Shown here: positions 15,798 to 23,960 of the stretch, piece by piece
Numbering within the stretch: the first letter of the stretch is position 1
Layout: each line of letters begins with the position of its first letter
Origin: a bacterium
GTDB taxonomy: Bacteria > Zixibacteria > MSB-5A5 > GN15 > FEB-12
Assembly (NCBI GenBank): GCA_030612965.1
Contig: JAUWMW010000008.1
Location: forward strand, 1 to 25,188
Direction of reading: 5' to 3'
DNA length: 25,188 nt
Translations under genes and position numbers: made by a program
The notes under the pieces: model-generated
What the model was told of the DNA's origin: nothing
Databases searched by the model: none
The model's input: only the letters and a program-made list of their open reading frames with translations

Positions 15798-16239
15798 TGG
15801 AGATAGCCGACCTACTCCCACGCGATATCGCTGCCACTCCAACCCACCGTCACAGCTAATGTTCTGTCCCAAGCCGGATTTGCGCAGAACCTTCCCCATT
15901 AATGGTTGGGGATTTCTGCTAATATAAACTGAATCAAGGAGTTGGTGTTTTCAAGAAGTGGAACGACTTGTCATGCCGGACTTGATCCGGCATCCAGTTC
16001 TGTATTCGAAGACCCCGGCCTGCGCCAGAATGACAGAGAAAGGAGAACTGGAAGTCGCTTCCATTGGGACAACGCAAGGCTGCCCCCTACACAGTACCTC
16101 GTGCGCGGTGGACGTCCTCGTCTACCGCGTTCACCCCGATACGTAGTCGGCCCACGGGGACGTACGCCGACCACAAATGCCAAATATCGCTGTTCAACCC
16201 ATAGATGTTTTGGAGAAAGTCCAAAAACGACTTGATGTC
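15798..16239. other. ~440-base gap with dispersed hairpins
   Basis: No credible gene. Hairpins include ATGCCGGA/TCCGGCAT (15973-15993, the widespread 'CGGACTTGATCCGGCATCC' repeat), CGCGGTGGAC/GTCTACCGCG (16104-16129, one G-U pair) and GTCGGC/GCCGAC (16146-16171). Small open frames here, on both strands, follow the repeats and have no start signal. Confidence 0.6.
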
Positions 16240-16268
16240 TTGACTAACCGCAAGGGACAACGTATATT
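16240..16268 (+). promoter_or_regulatory. Promoter of the DUF1573 gene pair
   Basis: TTGACT (16240-16245), 17 bases, TATATT (16263-16268, followed by G). If used, the transcript starts near 16275, so the ATG at 16271 cannot be the start of the following gene. Confidence 0.65.
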
Positions 16269-16309
16269 GTATGTTTAATGGGAACACCTGCATGGTTTGC
16301 TGTTATAAT

Positions 16310-17002
16310 ATGACGATGAAGTGTATTTTCTTGATATCGCTGGTGTTGCTGGTCGCTTCTTCGGCAGCGGCCCAGCCGAAGTTAGAGATCCCGTCGAACA
16401 GGTTTGACTTCGGCCTGATGCCGGACCAGTCAACCGTGAAGCATACTTTCTGGTTCAAGTCGGTTGGGACGGATACTGTGAGAATCAAGAAGATTAAGAC
16501 CACCTGCCAATGTACAACTATCCCCCTGGTTAAGGACTGGCTGGCCCCGGGCGATAGTATGCCGGTGAGTGTCTTCTGGAACCTGGGTCGACGGATCGGC
16601 AATGCCGGTCAGTATCCCCGGGTGTTTATCGAAGGTGACGAGGAACCACTGAGCATGTCGTTGATTGGCCAGGTAGTTGGGGCTCTTGATGAGGGGAGAC
16701 CGGTGGCTATCAAGCCGTTCAAGGGTGAGTTTGCCATGACCGTCGTTAAGTCGATCGACAGTATTGGCTTCGTTCTTACCAACCACTCGAAAGAGGATCT
16801 GGAAGTGACGGTCGTTTCTTTTCCGATGGATGAGTGTCTCGTGAGTTTCCCGGAACATATACCGGCCGGTGCTCAGGCGTCAGCATACGTAAAGCTAAAG
16901 GCTAAGTCTTCCGATTCCGAGTTTATGAGTTCGATTACTCTGGAGTTTGAAGGACAGATAAAAAGCCGACTGACCATACCGTTACGACATAAAATCTACT
17001 GA
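16310..17002 (+). CDS. Secreted DUF1573 protein with C-x-C motif
   Basis: DUF1573 proteins are exported Ig-like (ASH/HYDIN-type) proteins of unknown function with a conserved Cys motif. This 230-residue product has a signal peptide (MKCIFLISLVLLVASSAAA), the typical F-D-F-G opening strand, and T-C66-Q-C68-T at the place of the family's CGC motif, followed by L-A-P-G-D-S. A second beta domain (~130-230) carries one further Cys. The ATG at 16316 (MKCIFL) is an equally good start; neither has a visible ribosome site. ATG 16271 is rejected because it overlaps the promoter. It is 68 bases ahead of a paralogue and probably in the same transcript. Confidence 0.85.
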   Translation: MTMKCIFLISLVLLVASSAAAQPKLEIPSNRFDFGLMPDQSTVKHTFWFKSVGTDTVRIKKIKTTCQCTTIPLVKDWLAPGDSMPVSVFWNLGRRIGNAGQYPRVFIEGDEEPLSMSLIGQVVGALDEGRPVAIKPFKGEFAMTVVKSIDSIGFVLTNHSKEDLEVTVVSFPMDECLVSFPEHIPAGAQASAYVKLKAKSSDSEFMSSITLEFEGQIKSRLTIPLRHKIY

Positions 17003-17070
17003 GCGGCCTGACGAGTCGCTCGCAAGAACGAGAACAGTAGTTCTGATAGAGAAAGGACCTCAAGGCAACT

Positions 17071-17814
17071 ATGAATAAAGCGACAAAAGCTGCCATTCTG
17101 GCTGCGGCGACCTTGCTGATAGTCGGCAGTTCAGTAGCTGCCCCTCGGCTGTTGATCAAGGAGGAGTCTTTTGATTTCGGCTATGCACCGCAGAACTCAA
17201 AGGTCTCTCATGTTTTCTGGTTGTATTCGACGGGAGACGATACTCTCAAGATACTGTCCGTAAAACCTGGGTGAGGCTGCGCCAAAGCGCCGTTGGAAAA
17301 GACGGTTATTGCTGTCGGTGACAGCAGCAAACTTGAGATCATCTTCAGTACCAGGCAATACAAGAAGACGATAACTAAATCGCCGAGGATCAAGACTAAC
17401 GAGGGCGGCCCGGAAAAGAGAGTGCGGATTTCCACTACCATGACCGATCGACCGGATTCCACCTACCCGGTTATCAACACGCCGTACAAAGTGGATATGT
17501 CGCAGTTCACCGAGAAGATGGTGACCCGGAAGAAACTGGAGATCGCCAATGTCTCCGAAGAGGACCTTCAGATCAGTCTGGTCGCCTGGGCGGGAGATTA
17601 CTTCGATGTGAAGATGCCGGAATCGGTTCGCGCCGGGAAAACGGTTGAGGCTGAAATCGTACTCCGTGAAGACGTTTACGACAAATCGTTTGCTAAGTCG
17701 CTGACTTTCGAACTGTCCGACGAAAAGTACAGCCGTTTCACTATTCCGGTCAAACGCACCGTACGCAATGTCAGGGCCACAGGAACGCGGGCCGCCGGTG
17801 GCAGCGGCAAGTAA
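17071..17814 (+). CDS. Secreted DUF1573 protein with in-frame TGA: candidate selenoprotein (U68-G-C70)
   Basis: The whole gene is one frame of 247 codons with a single internal TGA at 17272-17274. Upstream is a signal peptide (MNKATKAAILAAATLLIVGSSVA) and the F-D-F-G strand; downstream is an intact second half ending at 17814. Aligned with the neighbouring paralogue, VKP-G-[TGA]-G-C-A-K-A-P-L pairs with IKT-T-C-Q-C-T-T-I-P-L without gaps, so TGA stands exactly at the first Cys of the C-x-C motif. Cys70 is the only Cys in the product. A SECIS-like stem-loop follows. The ribosome site is good (AAGG, 5 bases before ATG). A selenenylsulfide U-G-C pair acting in envelope redox chemistry is inferred. 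The alternative is a recent nonsense mutation or sequence error. Read as stopped at TGA, it would give a 67-residue fragment. Confidence 0.75.
17272..17274 (+). other. In-frame TGA proposed to be read as selenocysteine
   Basis: TGA codon 68 of the second DUF1573 gene, between GGG (Gly) and GGC-TGC (Gly-Cys). It aligns to Cys66 (TGC at 16505) of the paralogue. Other genes in the window end in TGA, so TGA is a normal stop in this genome. Confidence 0.65.
17275..17306 (+). promoter_or_regulatory. Candidate bacterial SECIS stem-loop
   Basis: After the TGA, CCGU (17290-17293) pairs with ACGG (17302-17305), with a possible extra G-U pair (17289/17306), around the loop UGGAAAAG. The loop starts 19 nt after the TGA and has G at its second position. 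This fits the published bacterial rule (apical loop about 16-37 nt after UGA, with a G among its first two bases). A second small hairpin GGC-U-GC/GC-GCC lies at 17275-17291 and would compete. The stem is short, so this is suggestive only. Confidence 0.5.
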
Positions 17815-17848
17815 TCTGTCTGTAGAGATAAGAAGGCTATTCAAGAAG

Positions 17849-17884
17849 GAGCCGCTCGGTCATCGGGCGGCTCGCTCAATTTTC
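17849..17884. terminator. Hairpin between convergent genes, possible bidirectional terminator
   Basis: GAGCCGC (17849-17855) pairs with GCGGCTC (17867-17873) around an 11-base loop. On the plus strand it is followed by GCTCAATTTTCTCC. It lies between the stop of the DUF1573 gene (17814) and the stop of the GWxTD gene (17876) and overlaps the end of the latter. Confidence 0.55.
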
Positions 17885-19324
17885 TCCAAACGGATTGAAC
17901 CCGATATCCATCCATCCGGCGTCGATGATCTGCTGCCAGTCCTTGCTATAGACCTCCCCGTCGACATTGGAATGAACCAGCGTGAAATCGTAATCGTAAT
18001 CGTAATCCGCAAAGAGGAAGAACTTGCCTTCCTCCCATTCCCAGTAATACCAGAACTGCATCGGGAGAGAGTTCACCCACTCGGCCGTCTTGTCTTCGAT
18101 CTCGCTGGGTCGACCATACTTGAGCAGGACACGGCCCAGGTGAGAGAACCAGCCATTGGTCTTTTCGACATTGGTGGAGTAAAGTCTGTTGGCCTCCTCG
18201 AATCGTTCTATCAGATCAAGTCTATTCTCGATTTCAGGCGTCTCAGGATATTCATCGTGTTCTTTCCAGTACTGGTCCAGGTAGTTCGATTTGCCCCTGT
18301 CCCCCAGATGCGACAGCGCCTGTTGTTCCGGCGGCGTTAGGAGATAGGTCACCATCTTCTCCTTCGCTTGCAGCGACAGCGTGTCATACGGATCAAATGA
18401 CTTCCGGCTTTTCAGTGCTTCAGCCAGTACCTCGTCTGAGACGATTTGAAACGGCGCAAAGGCGGTATCGGCCTGTGAGCTTTCCTGATCAAGCACAATC
18501 AGACGGGCGTAGTACACATCCGGCGCCCAGCCATCAATGTTAAATGAATCGGTGATAACCGCTGATGTCCCGGAATTCTCCAGCAACCGCCGCCCGAAGT
18601 CCCGATGCTCGATACTGTCGGCGTTCAGTACCACCAGCGACACCGCAACCTGAGTGGTATGGATCTCGAAGTAACTGAGGTTGTATGCCTCGGCGTAGAG
18701 ATGTACTACATGATCATCTGTGCTGAAAGTTGATATGGGATTAGGAACCACCTTATAGCCGTTTTTGACCATTCGGAGATCGACCCCGTTCGAAGTGTCG
18801 CCGATGTACCTTACTTCATAGGCCGTGCAAACATCACTAAGCGTGACCCGGTTCTTCACCGGTGGAATTACCTCAAACGACGAATGAAAAACCTCAGCAC
18901 GGCGTTTGCTCACGGCATCGATCACGGTAAGACGCGCCGAGTAGACGCCCGACGCCAGGTACATCGACAGCTTGTTGAACAGGCGAATGCCACCGACGGA
19001 CGCTTCCCTTGGCTCCTTTATGCGCACTGAGAAGTAAGTCGAGGCCGAATCGATCACCACGCCGTTCGTACCGAAGAGATCGATCTGCGCAAACACTCTG
19101 GCGTAAAACAGTGAATCGTCCGTCAGGGGTTGGTAGAACTCCAGTTCATGACGGTTCAACGAGAAAGGAAACTCCACCAGCACCAGAGGATCATCGGCCG
19201 GATTGGCAAAGGTCGTAATTCCACCATAGAGAGTTAACCTATCATCTCCAGCGCGGACCTGACCACATAACCACGCGCTCATAACCGCAAAAACCAAGAC
19301 CGATATTGAAACTCTTCGCAACAC
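17876..19324 (-). CDS. Secreted GWxTD-domain protein with degenerate signature
   Basis: A ~482-residue exported protein (signal peptide LRRVSISVLVFAVMSAWLCG, cut near VRA) with two beta-sandwich-like regions and a C-terminal GWxTD-type domain. The ANRLYSTN segment leads to GWFSHLGRVLLKYGRP (from ~391), where the usual T-D is replaced by S-H; then come the expected W-Y-Y and FFLFADYD strands. GWxTD proteins are envelope proteins of unknown role found in Acidobacteria and FCB bacteria. The GTG at 19324 is chosen because GAGG lies 6 bases upstream; a TTG at 19339 would overlap the upstream gene by 4 bases. A Tyr-Asp run (YDYDYD) is coded by a 6-bp repeat at 17986-18007. Operon partner of the next gene. 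Confidence 0.82.
   Translation of the reverse strand: MLRRVSISVLVFAVMSAWLCGQVRAGDDRLTLYGGITTFANPADDPLVLVEFPFSLNRHELEFYQPLTDDSLFYARVFAQIDLFGTNGVVIDSASTYFSVRIKEPREASVGGIRLFNKLSMYLASGVYSARLTVIDAVSKRRAEVFHSSFEVIPPVKNRVTLSDVCTAYEVRYIGDTSNGVDLRMVKNGYKVVPNPISTFSTDDHVVHLYAEAYNLSYFEIHTTQVAVSLVVLNADSIEHRDFGRRLLENSGTSAVITDSFNIDGWAPDVYYARLIVLDQESSQADTAFAPFQIVSDEVLAEALKSRKSFDPYDTLSLQAKEKMVTYLLTPPEQQALSHLGDRGKSNYLDQYWKEHDEYPETPEIENRLDLIERFEEANRLYSTNVEKTNGWFSHLGRVLLKYGRPSEIEDKTAEWVNSLPMQFWYYWEWEEGKFFLFADYDYDYDFTLVHSNVDGEVYSKDWQQIIDAGWMDIGFNPFGEN
17986..18007. repeat. Hexanucleotide microrepeat AATCGT inside a gene
   Basis: Three full copies plus AATC, coding for alternating Tyr-Asp on the minus strand. Copy-number change would keep the frame. 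Confidence 0.75.
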
Positions 19325-19335
19325 AAACCACCTCG

Positions 19336-20667
19336 TCAAAAATCCGGTCTCATGTTAAGACCGTCGTAGGGATATACCAGGCGATAGTCGCCGTCCTCAT
19401 TCTCATCCACAAACGTGAACCTTCGATATCGTCCGCCGCGATAATAATGCCACTCCTGGTAGGGATGGCTGTTCGGGGCAAACGGATAGTCATCGATTTC
19501 GTCCGGTTCGCCGTGCTTGATATAGATCCTCCCGCGGTCGGTACGCCAGCCTTGCTGCCTCATGAAGGTGAAGGACCTATTGGCCAGCCGCACTCGTCGG
19601 AAGAACTCTTGCCGCACTTCATTGGTACTGGTGCCGGGAGTTGGGTCCCGTCGCAACCAGAACTCCGTGATACCGTCGAATCGTTCTTCGTACGTCTTCA
19701 ATTTGTCAAGCTTGGAGATTTCATTCGGCTCAGCAATCAACCCAATCAAGTCCAGGGTGGATCCATAGTCGCTCCTAAGCATAGCATCCTGGGTCCACGC
19801 AATTGAGAAACCGGTGAGTCGTTCATCCAGCTTCTTGTGACGGCGTCCCCGCAGTCGAACCTCAAGCTCGTATTCGCCCGGCGCCAGCGAGTCGAGCGAC
19901 ATCTCCCTCAACTGCCGCATCATCGGACCATCAAACGAACTGGTCATACTATCGCGATAGACCAAGCTCCCCCAACGACGTCTGACCGTTGTCTCCACAA
20001 AAACGGTCTTGTCGGAGTCACTCCCCTGATAGATCTCCACATAATAGAGCAGTCGATTATGATCGTCACCAGAACTAAACTCCCGGGTGACCAACGGCAC
20101 CACGGTAAGGTTGCCTTTGCTGAACACAGAGGAGTCCTGTGAGTTCCGTTCGGCGGTTATGACAAACTCGACATCCGATAAAGTTGGCTTGCGACTCTTT
20201 ATTTCCTTTAGCTTCAGTTCAATCTCTCGGTAAAGCGCCACCGATGAATTCCTGTCGCGAAGAGTAAGAACAACCCGATACTTACCGGGAACGAGCAGGA
20301 AAGACACCTGATTGGTGCGGAAATCCGTACGCGACCGGGTGCGCGCTTCCGTAGAAACCGCTACTTCCCTTTGTTTCGAATAGGAATCAACCTGCCTGTC
20401 GTTTTTGTCCTTGACCCGAATAACGACCTCATACTTCCCCACATATCGGTCACCCGCCGGCAGCCACTGGAGCACGAAGTTGTGGAACTGGTAGTAGAGC
20501 TCCAGCTTCATTTTGCCTGACGGTGGATCATAGAAGATGGCGTGATCGACTATCAGTCCGGAAAGATTCTGGGCCTCATCGGACATCTTGTCAAACTGAG
20601 CACCGGCGAATGACAACGGCCACACCAGCAACCCGGTCAACACGAATATGAGTAATCGCTTTATCAT
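19336..20667 (-). CDS. Secreted GWxTD-domain protein with canonical signature
   Basis: A 443-residue protein with a signal peptide (MIKRLLIFVLTGLLVWPLSFAGA), two beta-rich regions (~35-160 and ~165-290), a helical linker, and a C-terminal GWxTD domain. The domain's core is GWRTDRGRIYIKHGEPDEID (373-392), followed by a W-x-Y-Y and F-x-F-V-D-E pattern. The signature defines the family; its biochemical role is unknown and envelope location is inferred from the signal peptide. The ATG at 20667 has only a weak ribosome site. The gene directly precedes its degenerate paralogue, suggesting a duplicated pair whose products may act together. Confidence 0.9.
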   Translation of the reverse strand: MIKRLLIFVLTGLLVWPLSFAGAQFDKMSDEAQNLSGLIVDHAIFYDPPSGKMKLELYYQFHNFVLQWLPAGDRYVGKYEVVIRVKDKNDRQVDSYSKQREVAVSTEARTRSRTDFRTNQVSFLLVPGKYRVVLTLRDRNSSVALYREIELKLKEIKSRKPTLSDVEFVITAERNSQDSSVFSKGNLTVVPLVTREFSSGDDHNRLLYYVEIYQGSDSDKTVFVETTVRRRWGSLVYRDSMTSSFDGPMMRQLREMSLDSLAPGEYELEVRLRGRRHKKLDERLTGFSIAWTQDAMLRSDYGSTLDLIGLIAEPNEISKLDKLKTYEERFDGITEFWLRRDPTPGTSTNEVRQEFFRRVRLANRSFTFMRQQGWRTDRGRIYIKHGEPDEIDDYPFAPNSHPYQEWHYYRGGRYRRFTFVDENEDGDYRLVYPYDGLNMRPDF

Positions 20668-20706
20668 GCTTTCGTCTTTTAACGATCAATCGACGGCTAT
20701 CGTTCA

Positions 20707-20735
20707 AATAAACCGGTGGCGGCGGATGATCGCAA
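20707..20735 (-). promoter_or_regulatory. Candidate promoter of the GWxTD gene pair
   Basis: On the minus strand, TTGCGA (20730-20735), 17 bases, TTTATT (20707-20712, followed by TG). Weak match, but it lies in the only gap (20668-20767) upstream of the pair. Confidence 0.4.
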
Positions 20736-20767
20736 GCTAAAAGGATAATGCAACTGGGCTGAAGCAG

Positions 20768-22018
20768 TTACTCGTAGCGAAGAGCCTCAATGGGGTCAAG
20801 TCGCGAAGCCTTGTAGGCCGGGTATACACCCGAAACAAGGCCCACCGAAACCGACACAACAAAACCAACCGTAATCCAGAACAACGACAAGGACAGTGGA
20901 AATTCCAGCAGCGCATTGGCTACCAAACCCAGGACGATGCCGGCAATGATCCCGATACACCCGCCTACGCCGGATAACGTGGTGGCTTCGGTGAGAAACT
21001 GCATTACGATATTGGACCGCTTGGCGCCGATAGCCTTCCGCACACCGATTTCCCGGGTGCGTTCGGTGACTGAAACGAGCATGATGTTCATGACGCCGAT
21101 GCCACCGACCATCAGGCCGACCGACGTAATGATGATCATGGCCAGGTAGATGTACTTCGTAATATTGGCTGCCTGTTCCTTGAACGTATCCTGTGTAAAT
21201 AGGGCGAAGTTGTTATCTTCATTGAAGGCGACACGGCGGTAGATTCTCAGGGCGTTGATGATCTCTTCCTGAGCTATCTCCATCTCCCCGCGCGAACGGG
21301 CGCGAGCCACCAGAGTCAGAGCCTCGTCAAACGGATGTAGTTTCTCATAGACTGAGAGAGGTATCGTTACCAGGTTGTTTTGCCAGTCGTTGCCAAAGCT
21401 GGACGCCACTTCCTCAAGGACGCCGATCACTTCAAAACGATTGCCGTTCAAGCGGACTATCTTGCCCACTGCCTCCCCACCGTCAAACAGCGCGTCAGCC
21501 GTCTGGGAACCGAGGACACAAACCATAGCTCTGAACTGCTCGTCCGACGGGGTGAAGAACCGTCCTTCCCGCACATTCTGGTTGCTTACTCGAATATAGT
21601 CTGGCCAAGTGCCAAAAAACCTGAGGTTACTGACTTTGGAGTTACCGTACTTGATGATGTTGCCACCGGGCGCCCAATAGTGATTCTGTGGCGCTACGCC
21701 GTCGACGTGGGGACAGTTCTCTCGTATCGCCAGCGCTTCGCCGGTGCCCATGTAAGGACGATTTCGTTCGGCGTCGGTCAGTTCATCCCAGTCGGTGCCG
21801 GGCGGAAAACGATCAATCTCTATGATGTTGGAACCAATGTTGTCGATCTCGCTCTCGACCGCATGGTCCAGACCATCGATGATCGAAGCCAGTCCGATGA
21901 CCGAGGCCACACCGATCATCACGCCGAGAATCGTCAGAGCCGAACGAAGCTTGTTCGCGCGCAACGATCCCAACCCCATCCCAATCGCGTCTCTGACTTC
22001 AACCCAGGTTAGTATCAT
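20768..22018 (-). CDS. MacB-type ABC transporter permease (second permease of the operon)
   Basis: A 416-residue MacB/FtsX-type permease: N-terminal membrane helix with the SALTILGVMIGVASVI motif (~26-41), a large periplasmic MacB_PCD domain (~45-285), then three membrane helices. Between the first two is the conserved SVTERTREIGVRKAIGAK loop that contacts the ATPase. The C-terminal SRLDPIEALRYE is typical. It transmits ATP hydrolysis to movement of the periplasmic domain and so to export of a substrate through an outer-membrane channel. It starts 6 bases after the stop of the upstream permease, with AGGA as ribosome site. The partner permease differs strongly in its periplasmic part, so the pair likely forms a heterodimer. 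Confidence 0.93.
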   Translation of the reverse strand: MILTWVEVRDAIGMGLGSLRANKLRSALTILGVMIGVASVIGLASIIDGLDHAVESEIDNIGSNIIEIDRFPPGTDWDELTDAERNRPYMGTGEALAIRENCPHVDGVAPQNHYWAPGGNIIKYGNSKVSNLRFFGTWPDYIRVSNQNVREGRFFTPSDEQFRAMVCVLGSQTADALFDGGEAVGKIVRLNGNRFEVIGVLEEVASSFGNDWQNNLVTIPLSVYEKLHPFDEALTLVARARSRGEMEIAQEEIINALRIYRRVAFNEDNNFALFTQDTFKEQAANITKYIYLAMIIITSVGLMVGGIGVMNIMLVSVTERTREIGVRKAIGAKRSNIVMQFLTEATTLSGVGGCIGIIAGIVLGLVANALLEFPLSLSLFWITVGFVVSVSVGLVSGVYPAYKASRLDPIEALRYE

Positions 22019-22024
22019 GGCATC

Positions 22025-23251
22025 CTATTCGTAACTAAGTGCTTTTATCGGGTCCAGACGAGCCGCTTTCATGGCCGGATAGAGCCCGAAGATTATGCCG
22101 ATACCGGTGGAAATGCTCAACCCCGCCACCATCGCGAAAGTCGACGGCGAAATCTGCATATCCAGCATACCCACCAGGGATTCCGCAATAAAGTAGCCGA
22201 GTACAATCCCTATCAGTCCCCCGAACAAAGTGGTCACCAGAGCCTCGAACAGGAATTGTAGCATGATGTGTTGCTGTCTGGCGCCGATCGCCTTGCGTAT
22301 GCCGATTTCGCGCGTGCGCTCGGTGACTGAGACCATCATGATGTTCATGACGACAATGCCACCGACGACCAGCGATATCGACGAGATTCCGATCAGCCCC
22401 ATGCGGAAAATCCGCGTGATCGAATTGAGAGCCTCCAAAATGTTATCAGCAGTCAAAATAGTGAAATCGTCGGGCTTGTCGTAGGGCACGTGGCGCTGAG
22501 CGCGCAGAATCATCCGCACTTCATCCATGGCGTCCTCCAGCCGCTCCAGCGACACCGCCTTAATCAACATCCGTATCCCTCTGCTTCCCGGTGCCCCGAA
22601 CTGCTTGATATGGGTACCGTATGGGATAAATGCGAAGTCATCCTGGCTTTCGCCAAACATGGTGCCACGCTTTTTTGCCACGCCACAAACCGTGTACTTG
22701 GTGCCGTCGAGTCGCAGCGTCTTGCCGATCGGATCGGCATCACCGAACAGCTCCTCTCTTACAAGGTCGCCGATAAAAATCACGCGACGTCGGTACAGAT
22801 CATCCTCGTAGGAGTGAAACCGCCCCTGCGCCACTTCCATGTCGACGATATCCACCAGGCTAAACGTTGAACCTCCTATAAAAACACGCCTCATCGTGTT
22901 GTTCCCGCGCTTGAGTCTGGCGCTGCCGCTAACCCGGGCACAAGTTCTCTCACACAGTTCGCAACCTTCACTTACCAGGTCCACCGACTTCTGATCGATC
23001 GGCTTGCGCTTCATCATCTCCATCCACTGCTCATGGGATGTAATCACTCCCCCCGCCTTTGTCACGATGAACGTAGTTGGTCCGAGAACCGCGAGGTCGT
23101 CCTCGATGGCTCCCATCATCCCTTCCAGTGCGGAGATAATCGTCATGACCGAAGTCACCCCGATTATTACACCCAACAGCGTCAGACCCGAACGCAGCCG
23201 GTTGGCCCACAGCGCTTCAACGGCGATTTTCAAAAGTGCGGGAGCTATCAT
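22025..23251 (-). CDS. MacB-type ABC transporter permease (first permease of the operon)
   Basis: A 408-residue permease with the same layout: first helix with LTLLGVIIGVTSVMTIISA (~23-41), periplasmic domain, and three C-terminal helices with SVTERTREIGIRKAIGAR. It ends ARLDPIKALSYE. The periplasmic domain has three cysteines in a cluster (CELCERTC, ~112-119) that the second permease lacks, which could form a disulfide or metal site; function unknown. It starts 2 bases after the ATPase stop. The lack of a fused ATPase domain fits the separate-ATPase arrangement. Confidence 0.93.
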   Translation of the reverse strand: MIAPALLKIAVEALWANRLRSGLTLLGVIIGVTSVMTIISALEGMMGAIEDDLAVLGPTTFIVTKAGGVITSHEQWMEMMKRKPIDQKSVDLVSEGCELCERTCARVSGSARLKRGNNTMRRVFIGGSTFSLVDIVDMEVAQGRFHSYEDDLYRRRVIFIGDLVREELFGDADPIGKTLRLDGTKYTVCGVAKKRGTMFGESQDDFAFIPYGTHIKQFGAPGSRGIRMLIKAVSLERLEDAMDEVRMILRAQRHVPYDKPDDFTILTADNILEALNSITRIFRMGLIGISSISLVVGGIVVMNIMMVSVTERTREIGIRKAIGARQQHIMLQFLFEALVTTLFGGLIGIVLGYFIAESLVGMLDMQISPSTFAMVAGLSISTGIGIIFGLYPAMKAARLDPIKALSYE

Positions 23252-23253
23252 GG

Positions 23254-23958
23254 CTACCCTACCGTGCGACGGTCCTCCGATGTGACTTCATCGCTCGCAA
23301 TCTGGCCGTCCAGAATCGACAGCACGCGATGGGCACGGGTAGCGATATCTCGCTCGTGGGTCACGATAATGATCGTATTGCCTTGCCTGTGCAGATCGTC
23401 GATCAGTCTCATGATCTCAATAGAGGTTTTGCTGTCCAGGTTGCCGGTCGGTTCGTCGGCCAACAGCAGCGAAGGGTTGTTCACCAGAGCACGCGCAATC
23501 GCTACTCGCTGTCGCTGGCCACCGGATAGTTCAGTCGGTTTGTGATGCATTCGGTCGGACAGTTCCACTTTGGTCAGAGCTGATTCGGCCTGCGCCGCCC
23601 GGTCGGCAGATGCCGAGCCGTTGTAGATGAGCGGGAGTTCGACATTGTGCAGAGCCGACGCCCTCGGCAGGAGATTAAACGTCTGGAATACGAACCCTAT
23701 CTCACGGTTGCGAATACCGGCCAGTTCGTCGTCGTTCATGGTGCTGACCCGTTTGCCGTTGAGATAGTATTCCCCTTGCGTAGGCGTATCAAGACAACCT
23801 ATCAGATTCATCAAAGTAGACTTACCCGAACCCGACGGTCCCATGATGGCGACATACTCACCCTTTTCAATCGAGATCGTAACACCGCGAAGCGCATGCA
23901 CCTGTTCGGAACCCATGGTGTAGGTTTTCCAAAGATCCTTGGTCTCAATCAGCGTCAT
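23254..23958 (-). CDS. MacB/LolD-type ABC transporter ATP-binding protein
   Basis: A 234-residue ATPase with all motifs: Walker A GPSGSGKST (40-48), Q-loop Gln92, signature LSGGQ (144-148), Walker B LLLADEPT (164-171, catalytic Glu169) and H-loop His201. It energises the two permeases from the cytoplasm. It starts 2 bases after the adaptor stop, with GGAG about 10 bases before ATG. Best placed in the MacB/LolD/FtsE-like subfamily; the adaptor gene upstream favours a MacAB-type exporter over Lol or Fts systems. Confidence 0.95.
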   Translation of the reverse strand: MTLIETKDLWKTYTMGSEQVHALRGVTISIEKGEYVAIMGPSGSGKSTLMNLIGCLDTPTQGEYYLNGKRVSTMNDDELAGIRNREIGFVFQTFNLLPRASALHNVELPLIYNGSASADRAAQAESALTKVELSDRMHHKPTELSGGQRQRVAIARALVNNPSLLLADEPTGNLDSKTSIEIMRLIDDLHRQGNTIIIVTHERDIATRAHRVLSILDGQIASDEVTSEDRRTVG

Positions 23959-23960
23959 GC

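Noticed and set aside
16271..16309. ATG at 16271 as start of the first DUF1573 gene
   Set aside because: It is upstream of the expected transcription start of the promoter at 16240-16268 and would place 13-15 extra residues before a normal signal peptide.
17071..17814. Reading the second DUF1573 gene as two separate genes or a frameshifted pseudogene
   Set aside because: Both parts are in the same frame, the downstream part would need a TTG start with no ribosome site, and the stop is exactly at a conserved Cys. A nonsense mutation remains possible but is the less economical reading.
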